Assembly: GCA_964409355.1 (NCBI GenBank)
Contig: CAYPDC010000054.1
Location: forward strand, 1-27,055
Direction of reading: 5' to 3'
DNA length: 27,055 bases
Source of the DNA: PCC-10605 sp964409355
GTDB taxonomy: Bacteria; Cyanobacteriota; Cyanobacteriia; Cyanobacteriales; Cyanobacteriaceae
Each line of letters begins with the position of its first letter. Within the stretch, counting starts at the first letter, position 1. The translations under genes and the position numbers were made by a program. Shown in pieces: positions 8,068-15,222 of this stretch. The notes under the pieces were generated by a model that was not told the DNA's origin, did no database searches, and was given only the letters and a program-made list of their open reading frames with translations.

Positions 8068-9183
8068 TTAACTCATCCTCATGCCTAAACCAATTACTGT
8101 ACCCAATCCTGCCCTTTGCATGGGCGATAAATCCTCTTTCATCGTTAAAGATAAAGCTGAAATGGGATCTACTTGCATGGTAGGCAAACTCAACTTTTTC
8201 GTGAAAAATTCATCGATTTGAGCCAAACCTGCTCCCGGTCCTGATAAGAGCATTTGCACTACCTCTACATCGCCACTTTGATTGAGATAGAAATTAATCG
8301 ATCGCCGCAATTCATCCACTAATTCCCCTAAAACTCTTAATAGAGAATCCATACCTGGATTAATCCATGTTTGACTGCTAGTGGTACTCGCACTGGTAGT
8401 TTGTTCAGGATTATTAGGGATAGTAATTTCTTGCAGCAACTCCGTATTTTTAGAAGTCGGTAAATTCATTGCTTGTGCCAAAGCTGTTTGCATTTGATAT
8501 GTACCAATGGGAATAGTACGGGTAAACTGAGGTATTCCTTCACAAATAATAGCGATTTCTGTGGTATCAAATTCAATATCCACTAAAACCACCGCTTCAC
8601 TGGAAGAAAACTGTTTCAGTTGTTCCTTAATAGTTCTAATTAAAGCAAAACTATTAATTTCCAGAACATTAACTTTTAACCCCGCTTGTTGAAAAGTTTC
8701 TATATATAAATCCGTTACTTCTCGGCGAGTGGCAACCAATAAAACCTGTACTTTTTCAATGCCATCGTCATCCACAAAGTAACCCAATTTTTGATAGTCT
8801 ATATCTACTTCATCTCTAGGGTAAGGTAGATATAAAGCTGCTTCGTGGTTGAGTACCATATCTCGCAATTCCTGATCATTTAATTCCGCAGGAATAGGTA
8901 TAATGCGCATAACTGCATCTTTCATCGGTACAGCCGTCGCAATCTGCTTTGGTTTAACCTTTGCTTCTTTTACCAGTTGATCAATTAATTCCGCTAAAGC
9001 TGGAGAGTCAACTATTTGCCCTTCCTCGAATATTTCTTCGGGGACTTCTAACGAGTAGTATTTTAACAACTTATATTGTTGTCCTTTTTTCGCTAGTTGA
9101 GCAATCGTAACTTTGTCTGGACTAATTTCAATCCCGACACCGCTACTTTTTTCTCCCATGAGATTATCTAAAAAAGGTAACAT
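8068..9183 (-). CDS. pilM: Type IV pilus assembly protein PilM (actin-like ATPase)
   Basis: Cytoplasmic actin-fold ATPase that binds the PilN N-terminus and couples the pilus motor to the envelope-spanning alignment complex. The 371 residues carry the characteristic N-terminal phosphate-binding segment GVGIEISPDKVTIAQL (about 15-30), the second phosphate loop region VLVDIEFDTTEIAI (about 199-212), and the late LLSGPGAGL motif. It is the first gene of pilMNOQ (slr1274 counterpart). Upstream on the minus strand an AAGGA ribosome binding site lies 9 nt before the ATG, next to a 16-bp palindrome. It diverges from the binding-protein gene, with 309 bp between the two chosen start codons. Confidence 0.95.
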   Translation of the reverse strand: MLPFLDNLMGEKSSGVGIEISPDKVTIAQLAKKGQQYKLLKYYSLEVPEEIFEEGQIVDSPALAELIDQLVKEAKVKPKQIATAVPMKDAVMRIIPIPAELNDQELRDMVLNHEAALYLPYPRDEVDIDYQKLGYFVDDDGIEKVQVLLVATRREVTDLYIETFQQAGLKVNVLEINSFALIRTIKEQLKQFSSSEAVVLVDIEFDTTEIAIICEGIPQFTRTIPIGTYQMQTALAQAMNLPTSKNTELLQEITIPNNPEQTTSASTTSSQTWINPGMDSLLRVLGELVDELRRSINFYLNQSGDVEVVQMLLSGPGAGLAQIDEFFTKKLSLPTMQVDPISALSLTMKEDLSPMQRAGLGTVIGLGMRMS

Positions 9184-9199
9184 GGTTTAAGATCCTTCC

Positions 9200-9215
9200 T
9201 CCGTATTTATACGGA
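9200..9215 (-). promoter_or_regulatory. Palindrome abutting the pilM ribosome binding site
   Basis: Perfect inverted repeat TCCGTAT-TT-ATACGGA (7-bp arms, 2-bp centre). On the minus strand its distal arm runs into the purine-rich GGAGGAAGGA that precedes the pilM ATG, so a repressor or an RNA hairpin here would hide the ribosome binding site. A role in regulation is inference. Confidence 0.45.
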
Positions 9216-9300
9216 TTAAATATAAAGGTTTTATAAAGTTAATTTTATCTTATTCCAATTCAGTAAATAAGAATCACAGTTTTGTTATCAATAAACAAAG

Positions 9301-9306
9301 TATAAT
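9301..9306 (+). promoter_or_regulatory. Possible -10 element upstream of the ABC binding-protein gene
   Basis: A perfect TATAAT on the plus strand, about 190 nt before the chosen start codon. No convincing -35 hexamer lies at 16-18 bp spacing, so the call is tentative. Some cyanobacterial promoters have only a -10 box plus an activator site. Confidence 0.3.
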
Positions 9307-9492
9307 TTACGGTAGTTCAGACTTCTAGCCTAATTTATCTAGTTATATAGGCAAGATACCAGTTTTACAGGTAAGATGCTCTAGCTTAATTTTATGAGCT
9401 AATCAAAAAAATACCAATAGTAAAAATCAGGATTTTTCAGCTATCTCATTCCGTATATTTTTATTAATTAATCTTTGAATTTCTTAAAAAAT

Positions 9493-10827
9493 ATGTTTTC
9501 TAGTCTATTTAGTTCTCATTTTAAGTCCCCTTTTACTTATATCTTATGGTTTATTGCTGGTTTGCTTCTAACTTTGCTCGTGAGTTGCACTACTTCACCG
9601 TCTAATTCTGGTGCTGATCTTGAATTTTGGACAATGCAGTTACAACCAAAGTTTACAGATTATTTTCGGGAATTAAATAGCAATTTTGAGCGACAAAATC
9701 CCTCTAGTAAAATACAGTGGATTGATGTGCCATGGAATGCCATGGAGAGTAAAATTTTAACGGCGGTATCAGCAAGAAGTGCGCCTGATGTGGTTAATTT
9801 AAATCCTGATTTTGCGTCTCAGTTAGCAAGTCGTAATGCTTGGTTAAATCTGGATACACAAATTCCTTTAGAGGTGAAACAGGAATACTTACCAAAAATT
9901 TGGGATGGTAACAGTATCGAGTTGTGTCAGCAGGAAAATCAGTGTGAAAAGGTAGTTTTTGGTCTTCCTTGGTATTTAACGACAACTATTACTGTTTATA
10001 ATCAAGAATTGTTGAATCAAGCCGGAGTGACTCAACCGCCTCAAACTTTTGCAGATTTAGTGGAAGTTGCTCAAAAAGTTAAGGAAAAAACCGGTAAATA
10101 CGCTTTTTTTGTGCCTTTAGTGCCTAATGATTCTAATGAGGTGTTACAGTCTTTTGTACAAATGGGAGTTACTTTGTTAGATGATAAGGGTAAACCAGCG
10201 TTTAATACTGCCAAAGGTTTAGCGGTGTTTAAATATTGGGTGGATTTATACCAAAAAGATTTATTACCTCCTGAAATTTTAACTCAAGGACATCGTCATG
10301 CGATCGAACTTTATCAAGCAGGAGAGTTGGCGTTATTAGGCACTGGGGCAGAATTTTTGACAACTATTGCTACTAATGCACCGACTATTTATGAGCAGTC
10401 AAATGTTACTTTTCAGATTACAGGAGCCACGGGGAAAAAAAATGTGGCGGTGATGAATTTAGTTATTCCTAAAGACACGGATAAATCTGAGGAAGCCTTA
10501 AACTATGCTTTATTTGTCACTAACGGCGATAATCAGTTAAAGTTTACCCAAGAGGCTAACGTTTTACCTTCCCATAAAGATGCGATCGCCACTTATATTA
10601 GTAATTTAGAAAAAGAAGACAGTAAAGATATTCTGATTCAGGGTAGAAAAATTAGCGCCCAACAATTAGAAACAGCAGAGGTATTAATTCCTCCCGGGAA
10701 AAATATTGGGCAATTGAAGAAGATTATCTATGAAAATATCCAACAAGCAATGTTAGGAGAAAAAACCCCTGAAGAAGCGATCGAAGATGCCTCTAATCAA
10801 TGGACAGCAGTAGTTATGACAAATTAA
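9493..10827 (+). CDS. ABC transporter sugar-type substrate-binding lipoprotein (solute-binding family 1)
   Basis: Periplasmic binding protein of the UgpB/MalE-like superfamily (COG1653). The N-terminus has a hydrophobic segment ending in the lipobox L-V-S-C (Cys32 when counted from the ATG at 9493), so it is probably a lipoprotein. The mature part shows family features: LEFWTMQ near the start, FERQNPSSKIQWIDVPW, the APDVVNLNPDF segment, GLPWYLTTTITVYN, and a C-terminal QQAMLGEKTPEEAIEDA. An in-frame TTG at 9475 would add six residues; neither start has a clear Shine-Dalgarno, and I prefer the ATG. No permease or ATPase gene is adjacent, so it is an orphan in this window and its ligand cannot be told. 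The next gene begins 11 bp downstream. Confidence 0.85.
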   Translation: MFSSLFSSHFKSPFTYILWFIAGLLLTLLVSCTTSPSNSGADLEFWTMQLQPKFTDYFRELNSNFERQNPSSKIQWIDVPWNAMESKILTAVSARSAPDVVNLNPDFASQLASRNAWLNLDTQIPLEVKQEYLPKIWDGNSIELCQQENQCEKVVFGLPWYLTTTITVYNQELLNQAGVTQPPQTFADLVEVAQKVKEKTGKYAFFVPLVPNDSNEVLQSFVQMGVTLLDDKGKPAFNTAKGLAVFKYWVDLYQKDLLPPEILTQGHRHAIELYQAGELALLGTGAEFLTTIATNAPTIYEQSNVTFQITGATGKKNVAVMNLVIPKDTDKSEEALNYALFVTNGDNQLKFTQEANVLPSHKDAIATYISNLEKEDSKDILIQGRKISAQQLETAEVLIPPGKNIGQLKKIIYENIQQAMLGEKTPEEAIEDASNQWTAVVMTN

Positions 10828-10838
10828 TTGTAAAGATA

Positions 10839-11756
10839 ATGAATCTCCCTGTTGTTTATCATTCTGATTATGTTACACCTTTGCCTGAACAACATCGCTT
10901 TCCGATGCCGAAGTTTAAACTTCTTTATGAGTCGTTGTTAAAGGATGGAATCATTAATAATAAATGTGTCTATAAACCTACCATTGCTAATAATCAAATA
11001 CTGCAATTAGTACATAGTGAAGGTTATGTCACCCAATTTTGTGATGGCAGTTTAGACGAAAAGGCAAAACGCCGTATTGGTTTACCTTGGAGTGAGGGAT
11101 TGGTAAAAAGAACTTGCACTGCGGTAGGTGGTACCGTTTTAACAGTACAATTAGCTTTAAAATACGGTATTTGCTGCAATTTGGCAGGAGGCACTCATCA
11201 TGCCTTCCCTGATTTTGGTTCAGGATTTTGTATTTTTAACGATCTGGCGATCGCATCTTATTATTTATTAATAGAAAAAATAGCTAATAAGATTTTAATA
11301 ATTGATTTGGATGTGCATCAAGGAGACGGCACAGCGTTTATTTTCAAGGATGATGAGAGGGTATTTACTTTTTCCATGCACTGCGAGGCAAATTTCCCCT
11401 ATCGTAAGCAAGAAAGTGATTTCGATATTCCTTTACCCACTGGCTTGGATGATGATGGTTATTTGCAAATTCTTGCCTTCCATTTAGGGGATTTATTAAA
11501 AGAGGTTAAACCCGACATTGTTATCTATGATGCTGGAGTGGATGTGTCAAGGAGCGATCTCCTTGGCAAACTATCCTTGACTGAAACTGGGATTTATCGC
11601 CGAGAAATGATGGTTTTAAGCACTTGTTTAGCAGAAGGTTATCCCGTTGCTTCTGTGATGGGGGGCGGATATTGCAAAAACCTAGAGGAGTTGGTTTATC
11701 GTCATTCTCTCATTCATCGTGCCGCTTCTGAATGTTTATCTCTTGCTAAGATGTAA
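10839..11756 (+). CDS. Histone deacetylase superfamily protein (class IV/AcuC-like deacetylase)
   Basis: Zinc-dependent arginase/deacetylase-fold amidohydrolase. In bacteria such enzymes remove acetyl or other acyl groups from lysines, polyamines or small molecules; the substrate here is unknown. The 305 residues contain every catalytic element: AGGTHHAFPDFGSGFC with the His120-His121 pair, DLDVHQGDG with zinc ligands Asp158 and His160, YDAGVDVSRSDLLG with zinc ligand Asp240, and the GGGY loop with the catalytic Tyr278. The frame is open from an ATG at 10800 inside the preceding gene. The ATG at 10839 fits the homologous N-terminus (LPVVYHSDYV) and avoids the overlap, so I chose it. It follows the binding-protein gene by 11 bp, so the two are likely co-transcribed. 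Confidence 0.93.
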   Translation: MNLPVVYHSDYVTPLPEQHRFPMPKFKLLYESLLKDGIINNKCVYKPTIANNQILQLVHSEGYVTQFCDGSLDEKAKRRIGLPWSEGLVKRTCTAVGGTVLTVQLALKYGICCNLAGGTHHAFPDFGSGFCIFNDLAIASYYLLIEKIANKILIIDLDVHQGDGTAFIFKDDERVFTFSMHCEANFPYRKQESDFDIPLPTGLDDDGYLQILAFHLGDLLKEVKPDIVIYDAGVDVSRSDLLGKLSLTETGIYRREMMVLSTCLAEGYPVASVMGGGYCKNLEELVYRHSLIHRAASECLSLAKM

Positions 11757-11818
11757 CACTCATGATTTTGTTTTGATTGATCAGTTTCTGGTTAGGGTTT
11801 GTACAATAATTAATTATA

Positions 11819-11840
11819 CTTCCCTTAATTTTAAGGGGAA
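11819..11840. terminator. Palindrome between convergent genes (weak bidirectional terminator candidate)
   Basis: CCCTTAA-TT-TTAAGGG (core 11822-11837) lies between the stop of the deacetylase gene and the tail of the convergent gene, whose stop codon it includes. Neither side has a strong T-run, so termination efficiency is doubtful. Confidence 0.4.
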
Positions 11841-12148
11841 ACTTCTGTTAAAACGTCATAAAAATAGCTTTGAGGGGGGAATGCAAATAAATGTTTCATT
11901 TGATCCATAATTTTCTCATGAACATCATTTTTATTTTCTTCCATATCTTCGATGGTTTCCCAAAGAATAAAAGCTATGCCTTCGTCAGTATTCGGTTTTT
12001 GGAAAAGATACGCCCCCTTAAATCCTTGAGAATAAGATGCGATCGCCTCTTCAAAGAGTTTTTGTGCTTCAGGAAATTTACCCGGTTTAAGGGTTGCCAT
12101 TGCCACATAGGCACATTTATGACGCAAAAAGTCACTAAATTCTTGCAT
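11831..12148 (-). CDS. Antibiotic biosynthesis monooxygenase (ABM)-like small protein
   Basis: A 105-residue protein with the look of a ferredoxin-like dimeric alpha/beta-barrel: strand YVAMATLKPGK (about 14-24), helix FPEAQKLFEEAIASYS, strand GFKGAYLFQKPNTD, strand GIAFILWETIEDMEEN, then a helical segment to the end. Enzymes of this fold act as cofactor-free monooxygenases or heme-degrading enzymes, but many members have no known reaction and no catalytic residue can be assigned here. It is convergent with the deacetylase gene. Downstream of its stop lies a palindrome, and upstream lies the gene-poor stretch before trpE. I am fairly sure of the fold, not of the function. Confidence 0.7.
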   Translation of the reverse strand: MQEFSDFLRHKCAYVAMATLKPGKFPEAQKLFEEAIASYSQGFKGAYLFQKPNTDEGIAFILWETIEDMEENKNDVHEKIMDQMKHLFAFPPQSYFYDVLTEVSP

Positions 12149-12232
12149 AATTTCAGATGGAAAAATTACATTTAATCTCTATGAATCATCTTAGTTTTTT
12201 TGCCTCTCGAACAATAGAGTGATTATTGAAAA

Positions 12233-12464
12233 CTCTACTGCCTGAAGGCGAGTAGATTCTTCCTTCACTGAGTGATGCCTTTCAAAAGTAAACACTTCGA
12301 CTTCGCTCAGTGCAACGCTTTTTACTTGGTCTTACTCTCTCTCCAGAAGCTAACACGATATGCCCTACCGCTAAATACCATAGACATTTACTTGAAATTG
12401 ACTTGATTTTCGCCTTTTTGTATTCGTCTATAGCCACATCGGTTAAAACCTTCTTTATATCTTA
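12233..12464 (-). pseudogene. Decayed C-terminal remnant of IS200/IS605-family TnpB (OrfB)
   Basis: On the minus strand three pieces read as the end of TnpB. RYKEGFNRCGYRR...QVNFK (12391-12464) resembles the zinc-finger region. LAVGHIVLASGERVRPSK (12318-12374) matches the conserved tail after the second zinc-finger pair. SVKEESTRLQAVE (12233-12271) matches the extreme C-terminus. The pieces lie in different frames: an apparent deletion separates the first two, and a 25-bp repeat separates the last two. Removing that repeat joins the last two pieces in one open frame. The N-terminal RuvC part and tnpA are absent, so it is a fossil. Family recognition is from memory of TnpB tails. Confidence 0.7.
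12293..12317. repeat. 25-bp dispersed repeat inserted in the TnpB remnant
   Basis: The 25-bp unit starts CACTTCGACTTCGCTCAGTG and ends CAACG. A second copy with 21 of 25 identities lies at 25403-25427. The unit begins and ends exactly at codon boundaries of the broken TnpB frame. Its flanks form AAGTAAA...TTTACTT, a small inverted repeat. Confidence 0.75.
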
Positions 12465-12639
12465 ACACACTAATGCCCTAAAGGGAAGGGTTTTAGACCC
12501 ACAGATTTTTGATAAATAGTTACATTCCATTAACATTAGGCCTCGAACGACTCGACCAAGGAAAAATCTTAATTGTTGGAGATGTCTATTTGAGGTAGAA
12601 TTATTTTCATACTCGTAATCTGATTAATGTTTATATCCC

Positions 12640-14172
12640 ATGATTTTTCCCGATTTTCCAGCATTTTCTAACCTTGTTCATCAGGGGAACTTTATTCCTG
12701 TGTATAAAGAATTAGTAGCGGATTTAGAAACCCCAGTATCGGCATGGTATAAGGTTTGTGCGGATCAACCCTATAGTTTTCTCTTAGAATCTGTGGAGGG
12801 TGGGGAAAATCTTGGTAGATATAGTTTTTTAGGTTGCGATCCAGTCTGGGTGTTAGAGACAAGAGGAAACGAAACTAAACAAATTCATCGAGATGGTTCT
12901 ATTAAGATTTTCTCAGGTAATCCCTTCGATATTCTTTCCCAATGTTTAGCAACCATTAAACCCGTTAAATTGCCTGAATTACCCCCCGGTATCGGTGGTT
13001 TATTCGGTTATTGGGGTTATGAGTTAATTTCGTGGATTGAACCCAGAGTAACGGTTTATCCCCCTTCTGAGGATAGTTTTGCTGATGGGATTTGGATGCA
13101 GGTGGATAATTTGTTAATCTTTGATCAAGTAAAAAGAAAAATATGGGCGATCGCTTATGCCGATTTAAGACAAACTCACTTAAGCCTAGAAGAAATCTAT
13201 AATCAGGCTTGTGATAAAATTGCCAAATTAGTCTTAAAACTGCAACTTCCCCTTCCAGTTTCTGCCAAACCACTAGAATTTAACCCCACTCCCAAAGGAC
13301 AAACTACTCCCCGTCTTCAACATAAAAGCAATACCAGCAAAGAAGCATTTTGTGCTAACGTCCATAAAGCGAAAGAATATATTAAAGCAGGAGATATTTT
13401 TCAGGTAGTAATTTCCCAAAAATTACAATCCCAATATCACGGTCATCCATTTGAACTATATCGCTCATTGCGTTTAATTAATCCCTCCCCTTATATGGCT
13501 TACTATAATTTTAGCGGATGGCAATTAATTGGCTCATCCCCAGAAGTAATGGTGAAAGCAGAAAAAACTAAAGACGGGAAAACCAAAGCTGTAGTAAGAC
13601 CGATCGCAGGAACACGTCCTAGAGGAAAAAACTTTCAAGAAGATCAATTTCTGGCACAAGATTTATTAAATGATCCCAAAGAAAGAGCAGAACACGTTAT
13701 GCTAGTGGACTTAGGGAGAAATGACTTAGGGAGAGTTTGCGTTAAAGGTAGTGTGAAAGTTGATGAATTAATGGTAATTGAACGCTACTCTCATGTAATG
13801 CACATTGTCAGCAACGTAGTGGGAGAATTAGGAGAAGAATATAGTGCATGGGATTTACTCAAAGCCGCTTTCCCCGCCGGCACCGTTAGTGGGGCGCCCA
13901 AAATACGGGCGATGGAAATAATCAACGAACTCGAACCCGAAAGGAGAGGTCCTTATTCGGGAGTTTATGGTTATTATGATTTTGAGGGTCAATTAAACAC
14001 AGCTATCACCATTCGAACCATGATCGTAGAAACCCTCTCTGGTAATGAAAATCACCTTGTGTCGGTTCAAGCAGGGGCAGGTTTGGTGGCAGATTCAGAA
14101 CCAGAAAAAGAATATCAAGAAACCTTAAATAAAGCAAGAGGTTTATTAGAAGCCATTAGCAGTTTAACTTAA
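12640..14172 (+). CDS. trpE: Anthranilate synthase component I
   Basis: Converts chorismate to anthranilate, the first step of tryptophan synthesis, using ammonia supplied by the TrpG glutaminase subunit. The 510 residues match the family length. The N-terminal domain carries the LLES segment (48-51) of the tryptophan feedback site. The chorismate-binding domain has the conserved blocks RPIAGTRPRG, DPKERAEHVMLVDLGRNDLGRV, ERYSHVMHIVS, FPAGTVSGAPKIRAMEII, GPYSGVYGYY and QAGAGLVADSEPEKEY. These distinguish TrpE from PabB and isochorismate synthase reasonably well. The trpG gene is not next to it, as is common in cyanobacteria. The start is ATG without a clear ribosome binding site. It stands alone, after mobile-element debris and convergent with the diguanylate cyclase gene. 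Confidence 0.95.
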   Translation: MIFPDFPAFSNLVHQGNFIPVYKELVADLETPVSAWYKVCADQPYSFLLESVEGGENLGRYSFLGCDPVWVLETRGNETKQIHRDGSIKIFSGNPFDILSQCLATIKPVKLPELPPGIGGLFGYWGYELISWIEPRVTVYPPSEDSFADGIWMQVDNLLIFDQVKRKIWAIAYADLRQTHLSLEEIYNQACDKIAKLVLKLQLPLPVSAKPLEFNPTPKGQTTPRLQHKSNTSKEAFCANVHKAKEYIKAGDIFQVVISQKLQSQYHGHPFELYRSLRLINPSPYMAYYNFSGWQLIGSSPEVMVKAEKTKDGKTKAVVRPIAGTRPRGKNFQEDQFLAQDLLNDPKERAEHVMLVDLGRNDLGRVCVKGSVKVDELMVIERYSHVMHIVSNVVGELGEEYSAWDLLKAAFPAGTVSGAPKIRAMEIINELEPERRGPYSGVYGYYDFEGQLNTAITIRTMIVETLSGNENHLVSVQAGAGLVADSEPEKEYQETLNKARGLLEAISSLT

Positions 14173-14219
14173 TTTTATCTCAGTTTGATGCAACGCCTTT
14201 TTCGTTATACTCTTTTGTT

Positions 14220-15206
14220 TTACCCAAGAAGTACGTTGACTTGGTTTCTCCCCTTCGATTTTGATTGATATAAGGCTTTATCCGCATTCTTTAATAAATC
14301 ATCTGGAGAATTTTCTTGATCGGGAATAATACAACTAACTCCAATACTTAGAGTTACATAGTCAGAAGTAGTAGAACTTTCATGAGGTATGTGGGCTTCT
14401 AAGACAGCGTCACAGATAGTTTGAGCGATATATAACGCTCCTTGCCAAGAAGAATAAGGTAGTATGACCGCAAATTCTTCTCCACCATAACGAGCTAGTA
14501 AATCTGTTTTTCTTTTAGCATGAGCGGAAAGGATTTGGGCAACATGGCGTAAACAGTCATCTCCTTGTTGATGACCATAAGTATCATTATAGAGTTTAAA
14601 GTGATCCACGTCACAGATGATTAAAGCAAGGGGTTTTTGCTCTCTTGTCATCTGTTGCCATTGTTGAGATAAATATTGATTAAAATGACGACGATTAGCG
14701 ACTCTGGTTAAATCATCGATGGTGGCTAATTCTTCTAATTTTTGGTTTGCCTTTCGTAGAGAGGCTTCCGCTAGTTTTCTTTTTTCGATTTCTTTTTGTA
14801 GGGAAAGATTTTGGCGAATTAGTTGTTTTTTTTGTTCTTGAATCGTGATTTGATTTTTGGTTCTAATTAAGACTTCTTCGGGATAAAAGGGTTTTGTTAT
14901 ATAATCTATTCCCCCTAAATTGAAGGCTTTGATCTTATCGTCAGCTCGATCGCATCCACTGAGAAATATAATGGGAATTTCTTGGGTTCTAGGGTTTGAT
15001 TTAATAATTTTACAGACTTGATAACCGTCCATGATAGGCATATTTATATCTAAAAGAATCAAATCTGGTATTTTTACGCCAATTTCTTTTATGGCTTGAG
15101 AACCATTATTAGCTTGACGGATGTGATAACCTTGAGTAGCAAAAATTTTTTTTAAAAATAAGATATTATTAGGAATATCATCAACTATTAAAATATCATA
15201 ATTCAT
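14220..15206 (-). CDS. Response regulator diguanylate cyclase (REC-GGDEF)
   Basis: Two-component output protein that makes cyclic di-GMP. An N-terminal receiver domain (about 1-118) has ILIVDD and phospho-acceptor Asp53 in LLDINMP. A coiled linker spans about 119-160. The GGDEF domain spans about 161-328, with the active site RYGGEEF (241-245), the metal/substrate segment DVDHFKLYND and an intact product-inhibition I-site RKTD (232-235). It should therefore be an active, feedback-inhibited cyclase. A longer frame opens at 15251 inside the upstream gene. I chose the ATG at 15206 because the receiver fold starts directly there and a GGA lies at a suitable distance. It follows the PatA-like regulator gene by 16 bp. 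No sensor kinase is nearby. Confidence 0.93.
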   Translation of the reverse strand: MNYDILIVDDIPNNILFLKKIFATQGYHIRQANNGSQAIKEIGVKIPDLILLDINMPIMDGYQVCKIIKSNPRTQEIPIIFLSGCDRADDKIKAFNLGGIDYITKPFYPEEVLIRTKNQITIQEQKKQLIRQNLSLQKEIEKRKLAEASLRKANQKLEELATIDDLTRVANRRHFNQYLSQQWQQMTREQKPLALIICDVDHFKLYNDTYGHQQGDDCLRHVAQILSAHAKRKTDLLARYGGEEFAVILPYSSWQGALYIAQTICDAVLEAHIPHESSTTSDYVTLSIGVSCIIPDQENSPDDLLKNADKALYQSKSKGRNQVNVLLG

Positions 15207-15222
15207 GTTTTTTCCATTGATT

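Larger units (their letters stand above)
9184..9492. other. Divergent intergenic region between pilM and the binding-protein gene
   Basis: AT-rich region serving two divergent genes. It contains the pilM palindrome, a -10-like hexamer at 9301 reading toward the plus strand, and a weak inverted repeat (TAGCT/AGCTA, about 9383-9403). I see no coding ORF or RNA gene in it. Confidence 0.6.
12176..12639. other. Gene-poor stretch upstream of trpE containing mobile-element debris
   Basis: No intact gene lies in these 464 bp. The left two thirds hold a degenerate minus-strand TnpB C-terminus with a 25-bp repeat inside it, and a small inverted repeat (CAATA/TATTG, about 12213-12229) just beyond it. 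The right third contains a short open stretch reading GLERLDQGKILIVGDVYLR before a stop (12539-12598), too short to name. I see no leader peptide with Trp codons, so there is no sign of classical trp attenuation. Confidence 0.7.

Noticed and set aside
7860..8183. Open frame of 107 codons on the plus strand across the pilM-pilN junction
   Set aside because: It is antisense to two well-supported pilus genes and is low in complexity, with no family features.
11891..12175. Open frame of 94 codons on the plus strand opposite the ABM-like gene
   Set aside because: The minus-strand ABM-like protein shows a family pattern; the plus-strand product is Phe/Ile-rich and patternless.
12600..12640. trp attenuator or leader peptide before trpE
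   Set aside because: No short ORF with tandem Trp codons and no paired terminator/antiterminator stems are visible.
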